The notes beneath the pieces were generated by a model. It made no database searches, was not told the DNA's origin, and saw only the letters and a program-made list of their open reading frames with translations. 64,000 bases of DNA from NCBI RefSeq assembly GCF_963678635.1, contig NC_087069.1, forward strand, positions 6,681,472 through 6,745,471. The letters run 5' to 3'. Below, piece by piece: positions 10,803-19,353 of this stretch (position 1 is the stretch's first letter; each line of letters starts with the position of its first letter). This DNA comes from Symsagittifera roscoffensis (Eukaryota; Xenacoelomorpha; Acoela; Convolutidae). Both the position numbers and the translations under genes were made by a program.

Positions 10803-11095
10803 GACACACCCACACCGAAACTCTCATAATAAAAAAATTGAAATCGGCAAGAGAAACCGGAGAACTAGAGACAGAGGGCGAGAATGCTAAAAAACCACCT
10901 TTTGGACGAATCTTTGAATCGAATTTTGATCTACCGAACCATTATTCGAACAATATCGTCATAACGGACAGCGATTTCATACTCACGGAACGCACGTGCG
11001 CCATAGCGATAACGGCGGATGTAAGCTTCAAAACAGCACTAGCAGCTGACTTTAAAAGAGAGTACAAGAATATCGAGTTTTTGTGGAAGGTGTAG
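10793..11095 (+). CDS. Macro-domain N-terminal half (ADP-ribose-binding type)
   Basis: A 100-codon frame lying one base back from the pol frame and overlapping the pol stop; it has no ATG, so access by frameshift from pol or by a spliced mRNA is likely. The part from about residue 55 (VITDSDF, CAIAITADVSFKTALAADFKREY) resembles the first strand and nucleotide-binding loop of macro domains, in which an A/G-rich loop is followed by FxxxY. It stops at 11,095, where the overlapping ORF takes over. The family call rests on pattern reading only. Confidence 0.55.
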   Translation: MGVGHTHTETLIIKKLKSARETGELETEGENAKKPPFGRIFESNFDLPNHYSNNIVITDSDFILTERTCAIAITADVSFKTALAADFKREYKNIEFLWKV

Positions 11096-11391
11096 GAGGA
11101 ATGATAGCGTTGCCCCCTGTTGCATCACAGATACCAGGGAAATATTTGTGTTTTTTGGTTACGAAAGCTACTGATTGGCAACACGTGAATCCGGAGAGCT
11201 TGGTATTGGCATTGACTCGACTTAGGGATTTCCTGGTAGAGAGAGGTGTGACCTCTCTCTTGTTACCAGTTTATGATCCCAATAGAGGGAAGCTACACCC
11301 GAGAGATTTGTACGCTCTTGTGCATGTGATATTTTCAGAGACTGACATAGAAGTCTACATACATAAAAAATACTATCTGAGTATATGCTAG
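11083..11391 (+). CDS. Macro-domain C-terminal half
   Basis: A 102-codon frame overlapping the previous one by 13 nt; it begins at an ATG and holds the second half of the same fold. GVGGMIALP comes first, then YLCFLVTKATDW (the strand with the usual Thr-Lys), SLVLALTRLRDF helix, VTSLLLPVYDPNRGKL (the position of the usual PxxGxGxGGL loop, here lacking most glycines) and a final helix plus IEVYI strand. The weak glycine loop suggests altered or lost catalysis. Whether the two halves join by programmed frameshifting or are a mutational break cannot be told. Confidence 0.55.
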   Translation: MEGVGGMIALPPVASQIPGKYLCFLVTKATDWQHVNPESLVLALTRLRDFLVERGVTSLLLPVYDPNRGKLHPRDLYALVHVIFSETDIEVYIHKKYYLSIC

Positions 11392-11704
11392 AATTGCGCT
11401 CGGCGATAAGTGGTTTTTATTAGGTTATTTGATAAGAATTAGAGTCAAGTTTTAGGTTAGGTTAGGTTTTAGGTACAGTATTAGGGATTATGTTCTTATG
11501 TGATAGTATAGGTGTGTGATGTTTATGTGTTTATGTTATGTTATTGTTTTGATATGTTTTATGTTTGTGTCATCAAGGTGACAGCGCACATTCGTGCTAC
11601 TCTGACAGAGGTAAAGGTAGATCTTGATTGATCAGAAATTGTTTATTGAATTCATTGAATCAAACGAAGAATCCACACGACGACAAGAATCAACACGATA
11701 AGAA
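11392..11704 (+). other. Noncoding spacer between macro-domain and downstream ORFs
   Basis: 313 bases, AT-rich and pyrimidine/TG-rich (TTTATGTG and TTTTAGGTTAGG runs), ending just before ATG 11,705. This is the only sizeable gap inside the coding block. It could hold an internal promoter or a splice acceptor for a subgenomic mRNA, such as retroviruses use for env; nothing specific is proven. Confidence 0.4.
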
Positions 11705-12592
11705 ATGGGTGACACGAACGAACTCATGGAATTCCTCTCACCGAGTCTAGGAGCGACTCTAGACGAGATCTATCAGCGGCTGATCGATTGTGATTTTACA
11801 CGAGAAGACCCGGGGTTGGCGATGTTTGTGGTCGCACTTCTCAATGCACTAGGACGAGAGGGTCGAGGGAATCGCCCTACAGACGTCGTGTTGATGTTGG
11901 CCTTCGGTGAGTCCGGGACCGCCGAGAGAGGCCGAAACCGATTGATGAGATGGAGGCGTGGAGAAATGTCTGGCCACGACCTGGCTCGTGAGCCAGGACT
12001 AGGTGAGCAAAGGGACCACCGGCTAGGTGAGATGCCCTTACCCCTCCAACCTGCGCAGCCACTCATTGGAGCGAAGAGACAACGTGATGGGCCAGGCCCG
12101 TCACACTCGGTCGACTCTCCAGCAGCTGCTCCTCCCCTGAAGAGAGTGAGAGTGAGCGAGATAGATATCCAGACGTCGGAGACGATTGAGACACTGGAGA
12201 AGAAGGAGAGAGATCAGAGTGAGCTGTGTGCCAAACTTCAGGAGTACAGGGCGATAGCTCGAGAGAGAGACGAATGGAAAAAGAAATTTGAAGATCTGCA
12301 GGTGGCCTACAAGGAGGATGAGATAAAGCACCTGAAGGAGCTGTATATGGCGAAGGTGAGCCAAGTGTCACCGGAAATCCTGGCGAGCATGAGATCCTCG
12401 GAGGGATCCAACGACACACGCCCCAGGACAACAGCGCAGGAGCTGTGCGCATCGAGAGGACCTGAGGTTCTGGATTTGCGTGCATCAAGGGGGCCCGAGG
12501 CTCCTCAGCAGACACGACCGTCTGCTTCGAGTCAGAGGTTCACGATACCAGACCCTTCTGACACCTATCTAGCTCCTCAATTCCAGGAATAA
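11705..12592 (+). CDS. Coiled-coil protein of unknown function in the retroelement
   Basis: 295 residues from ATG 11,705. Residues 1-80 are a helical, hydrophobic-patterned domain. The middle is Pro/Arg-rich with a basic KRQR patch that may be a nuclear signal. Residues about 155-215 are a charged coiled coil (EKKERDQSELCAKLQEYR and on). The C-terminus has a twice-repeated ASRGPE motif. No family recognised. It is not an obvious env: no signal peptide or membrane segment is visible. It is followed 24 nt later by the SGNH ORF. Confidence 0.7.
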   Translation: MGDTNELMEFLSPSLGATLDEIYQRLIDCDFTREDPGLAMFVVALLNALGREGRGNRPTDVVLMLAFGESGTAERGRNRLMRWRRGEMSGHDLAREPGLGEQRDHRLGEMPLPLQPAQPLIGAKRQRDGPGPSHSVDSPAAAPPLKRVRVSEIDIQTSETIETLEKKERDQSELCAKLQEYRAIARERDEWKKKFEDLQVAYKEDEIKHLKELYMAKVSQVSPEILASMRSSEGSNDTRPRTTAQELCASRGPEVLDLRASRGPEAPQQTRPSASSQRFTIPDPSDTYLAPQFQE

Positions 12593-12616
12593 TTTAACCA
12601 AGTGGCCAGAGCCGCA

Positions 12617-15600
12617 ATGGATGAGATCAACAGAGGCACTGAGCGGACACTGGCTAGGATCGTTCCTTCCCAGCGTCGTCATCATTCATCAAATAGCTCG
12701 GAGCGAGCAACCCGCACGATAGCGTGTTCTGCGCCTGGTGGAGTCTTTGAGAAGTCTCGCGTGGTAGACATCAGGAAGAATCTGATGGCACGTCATCAGT
12801 TCACGCAAGTGCCAGCCGAGCATCCTCGAGCCTGCCTGAATGACATGAGCTGGAACCCCGCCACGAACAACCAAGTAATTCCCCCAGGGAGTCGCCATTT
12901 GATCATTGGAGACAGTTTGGTGAGAGATCTGAATGAGATCTTCGTCTATGGTCAGACTACCTTTCTGTCCTTTGGAGGAGCCTCAGTGGCTCAAGTCATC
13001 AAAATGATGGAGTTCCAGAGCGAGGATCATCTGGATACATTAATAATAATGCTGGGGATCAATGACGTCTCGAGAGCCCCCGTGACTCCGGAGAACAAGT
13101 GGGAACCTCTATTGGTGTGTCTCTTGAACGAATTGAAAGAAAAGTACAGACCCAAGCTCGTGATCCTGTGCACGATACCACCAAATCCTTTGGTGGGCAC
13201 CATAGCTGCAGATTTCATGAATGGCAACGTGACGCGGTGGAATGAAATGACCCGCAGTCTGGTGAGAAACAACCCTGGCGAGTTGCGACTCCTGGATCTC
13301 GAAAATATGCTGCGCATGACTGACCACATCGCGCTCACTAAAGATGGAGTGCACTTCAATACCCAACGAGGGAGGCATTGGATTAATGATGTGTTTCAGA
13401 CGCAATTGAGGGAAGCGGAGCAAGAGTCGAGGGCGACCGGTTCTTTGGCTCGGACCAATTCGACCGGAGGGAGTAGAATAAGGGCAACCGTGCCCGAATC
13501 CCTCGCCAACCGTCTAGGGCCCTTGGCAACGGAGACGGTTGGAGCCGCAACCGTCGCTCCGAGCTCAAACGTGAGAGACAGGCTAGGGACTGCTCCTCCT
13601 CCCAGGCCGCAATCGATTGGAAGCCGACTCGGCAGATCGGTGGAACAGAACAACAGGAATAACTCCCAGACCGCGTCTAGGAGGAACGATTCGCCTGCCA
13701 CGACAAATCCTGCTTCGACAGCAGGACCGTCTACAAGTACCGTGCCAGCGGAGGTAATCGAATCAGGCAGCAGGCTGCTTTGGAATAGATCAGATCCTAG
13801 TCATTGGGGTCAGTATAAGACGGACATGTCGGCGAAGTTGAACATGAATACCTTGACGTGTCGGGAGGATGCAATGAGAATGACTGGCGGAGAAAGTCCC
13901 ACAGTGTCGCGACTTTATCGGATACCGGGCGTGGATTGGCTGCTAGCAGAGCAGGAGAAATCGAGCTCCTCGACCTCACTCCGACATGTAGACTTGGATG
14001 GATTGCCTCATGACAATACCTTTGGACCTTTAAACACCCGGTCGCTCACCGACGTTCGAGATAGGACCCGGGAAAGGACACCACCTGCTCGCAAGGGCAA
14101 ATTCCAGACGGAGAACAAGCCCAACAACAAGCATCACAAGATGTACAGACAATTCGCTAAACCACCCGGTCAGACGCCTGGCGAGTATTCGAGGGACTAC
14201 CCCCGAACTACAACAGTGGTTGGAGACGATAAGAGATATGGGAACCTGAAGGCCCCAATAGGCGATGGCCTTTTTGCAGCTTATGATCCCTTGGACATGA
14301 AGGCTGCCAAGTATCTGATTGTGGCCGGCTCCGATTATCTCTACACGCCCCGTTCTCTCTTTTGGCCCGATGTGATTTTCTTGACGGCGCCTAAACTGGA
14401 CTGGGGACAGGCGATAGAAATGATGATAAGTGTACGAAGGGTGGTCAGTATGGAGCCGCAGGTAATAGTGGTCGCAGGCTCAAATGATCATCTACAAAGC
14501 AGAGGCTTATTGTCACGTCTGACTGATGGGTCGATCCCGAGTAACGAGGTTATAGGGGAGGCGATAATGACACTGCTCTCAGCGACGGGAGAGGTAGAGG
14601 CAGCAGCAAGACAAAGCTTCACCATGAATGTGGTGAAGGTGATCTTTGTATTGTCACCAGGCTACGCTGCGTTGCCAGAACCCCTTCAATTTGTGTACAC
14701 AATGGTCACAACGATAGCAGAGGGGATATTCAACGTGATAATTCCTGCCCCAAACAGAGTAGTGGACCCGGACAATTACTATCCGTCCCAATCTGAGCTT
14801 CCCGCCGTTTGGGCTGACATTTCGAATGCCATACAGGGGCTCAGAGATTGTAGCACAACTCGGTTGGTGCTAGATGAAGTTCTGGGGTTGGAGCTGTCCA
14901 ACTTCGCCAGATTACTGAAGTTAAGACCAGGGGTAGATGACGATCATCTGTTAGTACAACAGGTGGCTGATGATCTCTGGTTCAGACAGATGGATCATGC
15001 AGAGAATGAGCAGGGAAGGATGATCAGAAAGAACATGACGTCAGCGGAAGAGGACCTCATGGCAATGGCTTTGCGTACGAAGCCGCACAACAACGTATGG
15101 TTGTATTTGTCACCGAGGCTGTGCACCTTGGGTGAGGACGCGTTCGAGCATGCGCCGGCAATAATTAAAGAGATACACGTGTATCTGAATAATCTATTTG
15201 ATGCCCGGGAGTTGGCTGGAGGCAAGATGTTGAAACTGATGCAAGACGTAAACACGATGTTGCTGGACAAGTTCCAAGCTGACGTGCTGGCCACGAAGGC
15301 ACAGTATGAACGATCAGATGCCATCTTGGGTGGAATGGGAGTGGGATGGACGCCATCTTTCCTATCGACGTGCTATCCGAAGGCATCTAGGAACCTGATC
15401 GCGAGTTTCGTCAAGGACATCAGGAAGTTGTCGATTGGCCTGGTGCTAGCCTTATACGTGACATTTGGTCATGAAAACTTTGTGAAAGGACCGGCAAACC
15501 TCTTTACCCAAGCGTTGGCAGATTTGAGATTGGATGGACTCCTGACTCTGATTGCCATGACCTACGGTCGACTGGGAGACTTGCTTGTGCTGTTGCGTTA

Positions 15601-16462
15601 CCCTGAACAACTACAGGGACCCAATCGTGAGTTCAATGCACAGTTGGAAACCGCCTCGCTCAAGAAGATGAAAGACTGGAGGACTCTCCTGCTTCAATAC
15701 CTCTTGCAACAGAACAGAAGCATCACGGGAGAAGACAAAGTTGCGACGAACGCAGGCGAACGCAAGCAGTATTGTGGCATGCCCTTACTAACGGATTTAG
15801 CTGTCATGATGCGGATTGATCCGTTGGCTCTGGTCTACGGGCTGAGGGAATTCGTCACAGTGGTGTATGGACCGGTGATGTCTTTTGCGTTCCCGGATGT
15901 GCAAGTTAAAGCGTACAGGAATTCGGTGTTGTACGTCAACCTGGTCTCAGTCGTAGATTGTTCCGTGCTGAATTGGGTAGAGCAGAGTGAACTGAGAAGT
16001 CTGGCTAGCGACGATAGGCTGTTCGGAAGAATAGCAGAGCCAGGCTGGGTGTTGATGGACTTCAACAACCACTTCAAATGCCGAATGGGCCGTGAGGATC
16101 TGTCCCACATCCAGTTTAACCCAAAACTTTGGAATTTGAGACCAGTGGTGAAAGATACAGGAGAGGCTGTGGGAGTACCTCAATTGCCAGGAGCCTACGT
16201 CCACGCGAAAGAGAATCAACAAACATGGCTTCCTGGGTCCAGGCCGCTGCCGGACCAAAGCCCTCGATATCCACCGATAAGGAGGATGTTGTTGGGAGTC
16301 ACATCTCCCATCATTGCCCCTCGTATCGGAGCAGCTCGTGACGCAGAGAAGAGAATGCTGAAGTGGAGTGGAGGGATGGAGCCGCGCTTCATCAGCTGGA
16401 ACGCTGCCGCCGCGCATACGTTTGACTTCTCATTCCCCGATGCCTGGAGCAGGAACAGATGA
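12617..16462 (+). CDS. Two-domain SGNH-hydrolase-like protein of the retroelement
   Basis: 1281 residues from the first in-frame ATG (the frame is open from 12,602). Domain 1 (about 90-260) carries the SGNH/GDSL esterase catalytic set: GDS with Ser100, FGGAS (block II Gly), GIND with Asn149, and DGVHFN with Asp243 and His246. A disordered Ser/Pro/Arg linker spans about 270-520. Domain 2 (about 560-720) repeats the pattern with VAGSDY near 571 and VAGSNDH near 621, the same 50-residue spacing, but GDS reads GSD and no DxxH was found, so it is probably non-catalytic. The remaining 500 residues are helical and unrecognised. SGNH domains are known in ORF1 of some LINEs; this placement in an LTR element is unusual. 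The stop overlaps the next start as ATGA. Confidence 0.8.
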   Translation: MDEINRGTERTLARIVPSQRRHHSSNSSERATRTIACSAPGGVFEKSRVVDIRKNLMARHQFTQVPAEHPRACLNDMSWNPATNNQVIPPGSRHLIIGDSLVRDLNEIFVYGQTTFLSFGGASVAQVIKMMEFQSEDHLDTLIIMLGINDVSRAPVTPENKWEPLLVCLLNELKEKYRPKLVILCTIPPNPLVGTIAADFMNGNVTRWNEMTRSLVRNNPGELRLLDLENMLRMTDHIALTKDGVHFNTQRGRHWINDVFQTQLREAEQESRATGSLARTNSTGGSRIRATVPESLANRLGPLATETVGAATVAPSSNVRDRLGTAPPPRPQSIGSRLGRSVEQNNRNNSQTASRRNDSPATTNPASTAGPSTSTVPAEVIESGSRLLWNRSDPSHWGQYKTDMSAKLNMNTLTCREDAMRMTGGESPTVSRLYRIPGVDWLLAEQEKSSSSTSLRHVDLDGLPHDNTFGPLNTRSLTDVRDRTRERTPPARKGKFQTENKPNNKHHKMYRQFAKPPGQTPGEYSRDYPRTTTVVGDDKRYGNLKAPIGDGLFAAYDPLDMKAAKYLIVAGSDYLYTPRSLFWPDVIFLTAPKLDWGQAIEMMISVRRVVSMEPQVIVVAGSNDHLQSRGLLSRLTDGSIPSNEVIGEAIMTLLSATGEVEAAARQSFTMNVVKVIFVLSPGYAALPEPLQFVYTMVTTIAEGIFNVIIPAPNRVVDPDNYYPSQSELPAVWADISNAIQGLRDCSTTRLVLDEVLGLELSNFARLLKLRPGVDDDHLLVQQVADDLWFRQMDHAENEQGRMIRKNMTSAEEDLMAMALRTKPHNNVWLYLSPRLCTLGEDAFEHAPAIIKEIHVYLNNLFDARELAGGKMLKLMQDVNTMLLDKFQADVLATKAQYERSDAILGGMGVGWTPSFLSTCYPKASRNLIASFVKDIRKLSIGLVLALYVTFGHENFVKGPANLFTQALADLRLDGLLTLIAMTYGRLGDLLVLLRYPEQLQGPNREFNAQLETASLKKMKDWRTLLLQYLLQQNRSITGEDKVATNAGERKQYCGMPLLTDLAVMMRIDPLALVYGLREFVTVVYGPVMSFAFPDVQVKAYRNSVLYVNLVSVVDCSVLNWVEQSELRSLASDDRLFGRIAEPGWVLMDFNNHFKCRMGREDLSHIQFNPKLWNLRPVVKDTGEAVGVPQLPGAYVHAKENQQTWLPGSRPLPDQSPRYPPIRRMLLGVTSPIIAPRIGAARDAEKRMLKWSGGMEPRFISWNAAAAHTFDFSFPDAWSRNR

Positions 16463-17550
16463 AGGCACTACCCTTCAGGAGACCAGAGGTCTCGGCTGAA
16501 ACGTGGAACGAAGTGTATTCTTCCGCGGATGACTTATCGAGACTGAAGTGGTCAGGAGAAGCGAAAGTAGTGATGCTGGAGGTGGCAAGGGAGAATAGAG
16601 GAGGCTCATATATAACGATAGAAGACCTGGCACCACATGGCGAGGAGTTGGTAGAATTCCTGGTCGATGATGAATTGTTTTATCACGCAGGAGACATGGC
16701 CGTACCGGCTCGGCCGGATTCGGGCACAGACGCACGACAAGGACCCTCGGGGCCCAAGCCGAAACCTGATGCGAACGACGATGAATTGATGGATCAGGAC
16801 GATAACGATGACGGGACCGGAAGTAAGACGGAGAAACCGGGAGAGACCGATCTAGGAGCGTTGGAAAGAGACTTGCTAGAATACCGGTTCAGTGAAGACG
16901 ACGATGGGGAAGTCGATGGGAGTTTATTGTTGATGGCACCATCGTCCTTCATGTCTCCTACAAAGGAGGCGTCGGCCGATCTATCTCCGATGGACCCAAT
17001 AAGCCAGGCTGGAGAGTGCCGAAGCAGGGATCCGCAGAAACTGCTTCATGAATCACCGAGGAGGAGGAAAATCGAAGAGTCAATGAAGATATCGTTCCTC
17101 AGTACGTTACCAGAAGAGGAATGGGAAAGATATCAAATGGAGCTGGAAGGCAAGACAGGAGCAACCTGGAGCCGAGTGAACTTCGTGGAAAAATCGTGGG
17201 ACGTGATACGACGATATGGGACACAGTCCATAATGAAGGTGGGATTGAAACAACCCATCATGCGCGAGGTCCTGAAGAAAATAGTGAACTCCATGGAGTC
17301 GGATGTTCTGACCGAGTCAGTTACACAAGACAGTGCCGATGATCAGCAGGGCACAAAGAAGTTACTTGTTAGACGAGCCAAAAAAGGGCTGAAAAGACTG
17401 AAAGGAAAGACAGGGAGTCGAGTCGTGAACCAGAGGGTGGTGAAGTCAAAAGCCAAGACCGTGGTGACCTCTCTGATTAGTACCGGTCGGTCAGGCGAGA
17501 GCGGGATGGAGATGGTGCGACACCAGCAGGGGGAGAAAAAGAAAACCTGA
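16459..17550 (+). CDS. Acidic-to-basic unrecognised retroelement ORF
   Basis: 363 residues. Its ATG (16,459) overlaps the TGA of the SGNH ORF in ATGA, the arrangement used for termination-reinitiation in some polycistronic viral and retroelement RNAs. The middle (about 90-160) is strongly acidic (DDELMDQDDNDDG). The C-terminus (about 295-363) is strongly basic (RRAKKGLKRLKGK), plausibly nucleic-acid-binding. No family recognised. Confidence 0.65.
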   Translation: MKALPFRRPEVSAETWNEVYSSADDLSRLKWSGEAKVVMLEVARENRGGSYITIEDLAPHGEELVEFLVDDELFYHAGDMAVPARPDSGTDARQGPSGPKPKPDANDDELMDQDDNDDGTGSKTEKPGETDLGALERDLLEYRFSEDDDGEVDGSLLLMAPSSFMSPTKEASADLSPMDPISQAGECRSRDPQKLLHESPRRRKIEESMKISFLSTLPEEEWERYQMELEGKTGATWSRVNFVEKSWDVIRRYGTQSIMKVGLKQPIMREVLKKIVNSMESDVLTESVTQDSADDQQGTKKLLVRRAKKGLKRLKGKTGSRVVNQRVVKSKAKTVVTSLISTGRSGESGMEMVRHQQGEKKKT

Positions 17551-17558
17551 TACCCCCT

Positions 17559-17900
17559 ATGCTCTTGGCAGGTCTGACCGTAACCGCCACAAGGTCGAAG
17601 AAGACGGCGCGAACCCTGGCAGACACTAAGTTAGAAATGGAAATCATCAGTCAATGTGGATCTGGAGGACTTGAAGATTATAGACCCTCGCGAATCAACA
17701 TGGCCAAGTTGAAACTGGAAGGACAACTCGACGTGGTCGAGTACAGTCGAATAACTGTGCCGGAATCAGTCCACATGGGAGATCCGGCAGGGGGTTATGT
17801 GGAGATGTTGAAAGCGAGGAACTCCGCCAGAGGGCACCTGATGGCTTGGAGCGAGAAGCGAGCCATGCAAGAATATCTGAAAGGGCTTGCGGAGATCTAA
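17559..17900 (+). CDS. Small unrecognised retroelement ORF
   Basis: 113 residues from ATG 17,559, eight bases after the previous stop. No membrane segment or known motif. Base use matches its neighbours. It could be an independent small protein or a frameshifted continuation of either neighbour. It ends at 17,900, 28 nt before the next ATG. Confidence 0.5.
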   Translation: MLLAGLTVTATRSKKTARTLADTKLEMEIISQCGSGGLEDYRPSRINMAKLKLEGQLDVVEYSRITVPESVHMGDPAGGYVEMLKARNSARGHLMAWSEKRAMQEYLKGLAEI

Positions 17901-17928
17901 CTTCAATCGAAAAGAGTATGGCACGGTA

Positions 17929-19353
17929 ATGTCATCAGAAGCGAATGAAATTGGATTGGAAAAACTGCTAGAGATTTCTTGGAGGGCGGCCCTCCAGAAA
18001 TACTTCGATGAGACGATGCATGCACCTGCGACGGTGGCAGCATACCTAGCTCATCCGTGCACGAGAACTGATCTACAAGTACGACTGACATGGTGCTTGA
18101 TGGGCATCAAAAAGGCGGAGTATGAAGCCAGTAATGATTCGAGATCACGAGAACAGGAGCTAGAATTGATGGAAGCTCTGCGAACATTGATCTCGAAAGA
18201 CGATTCAGCGATAGCATGGGCTAAGCGAAAGGATGCCCTTTGCTTTGTCAGGTTCGTGGTGGATCGTATCCCCACTCCTGTGTTGGGAGAATGTATAAAG
18301 ATCATTCGGCAAAAGGGAGCTGATTGCGAAAGGAACTTCCTTAGGGCACTCCTAGAGCTATATCAGGACATGCCATTGACCGTGCCAAGCAAGGAGTCGA
18401 ATGATATGGAAAGCTATCGCAAGTTGGAAGAGGTGAGAAGATACTCCAACAAAGAATTGAAAGTGAGCCGAGACTTGATTGAAGCGGTCAGAGGACAAAA
18501 AGAGTTTGCAACACTAAGGAAACTGATGTCGTTCCAATATGTGTCTGGCATACCGGGGATGGCGTATAATTCCTTCGTGAACGAAGAAGCCAGGGAAGCG
18601 TACTTCGACTATGAGCAAGTCACAGTGCTCAACTTCTGGGTTGAACGACTTAAGGAAATCGGAATGCTGATGGTGGAACAACCCAAGCTGGGAATTATTT
18701 TGGAAGAACGAGTGGTCGAACCCTCGATTCCCGAGCTAAAAGGGCAAGTGAGTTTTGATTGTGGTTCTTGGGACGGTCCCTTGAAAACCAATCTAGTAGT
18801 GATGTGGGAACTCATGAAACCTTCTTGGTGTCCCCATCCTAACGCAGGCTTAATCTGGGACATGACCGCGGATATCATGTTAGACCGGGATGATGATGCG
18901 AGTTTACATGATCTGGCCATGATACATCACCTGCTGGCCATGAAATTGACGAAGAGGAAGAGCAACCCGTCCACGGAGCTGTCCGAGGAAGGTACACCGA
19001 GTAATTGGTTGAAGCAAGGCACATGCTTGGCTCAACACAGTGCGATGGAAGGACATGTTTGTAACCTGGGAAACTGCCTGATTACGCTGAGCGAGCAGCA
19101 TCGACAACTGGCACGATTGTACGGAAGATTGAGCATGTCAGATAAGAGTGGCATGGAGTTGGTCGCAGACTGCCATGGGGTGACGGACGTAAACCTGATC
19201 ACAGCCTTGGGATTTTGTAGCATGACGAGTTCGATAGAATCGCTCGAGCGCTTGGAGCGTGCCCATGAGCTAGTGACGTCCCTCAGCGTGGAAATATTCC
19301 CTGGAGCATTACAGACAGAGCAGAAGAAGAGAAGAGGAGGAGAAAAAAATTGA
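17929..19353 (+). CDS. Unrecognised 474-aa helical protein, last retroelement ORF
   Basis: The frame is open from 17,887, but the first ATG is 17,929. The protein looks almost entirely alpha-helical, with many Leu/Glu/Arg heptad-like stretches and scattered Trp and Cys; no signal peptide or transmembrane span is seen. No family recognised. Its last codons lie inside the polypurine tract, so the ORF runs to the very end of the internal region, as the last gene of an LTR element often does. Confidence 0.65.
   Translation: MSSEANEIGLEKLLEISWRAALQKYFDETMHAPATVAAYLAHPCTRTDLQVRLTWCLMGIKKAEYEASNDSRSREQELELMEALRTLISKDDSAIAWAKRKDALCFVRFVVDRIPTPVLGECIKIIRQKGADCERNFLRALLELYQDMPLTVPSKESNDMESYRKLEEVRRYSNKELKVSRDLIEAVRGQKEFATLRKLMSFQYVSGIPGMAYNSFVNEEAREAYFDYEQVTVLNFWVERLKEIGMLMVEQPKLGIILEERVVEPSIPELKGQVSFDCGSWDGPLKTNLVVMWELMKPSWCPHPNAGLIWDMTADIMLDRDDDASLHDLAMIHHLLAMKLTKRKSNPSTELSEEGTPSNWLKQGTCLAQHSAMEGHVCNLGNCLITLSEQHRQLARLYGRLSMSDKSGMELVADCHGVTDVNLITALGFCSMTSSIESLERLERAHELVTSLSVEIFPGALQTEQKKRRGGEKN
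19322..19349 (+). promoter_or_regulatory. Candidate polypurine tract (plus-strand primer)
   Basis: 28 uninterrupted purines end one base before TGATTG. LTR elements prime plus-strand DNA from such a tract just before the 3' LTR, whose first bases are normally TG. This would place the 3' LTR start at 19,351. Confidence 0.55.

Noticed and set aside
10788-10803. G-rich tract at the pol end as the polypurine tract of a short gypsy element
   Set aside because: Interrupted by T residues, overlapped by the macro-domain frame, and not followed by an LTR-like TG segment; the tract at 19,322 is better. Not fully excluded.
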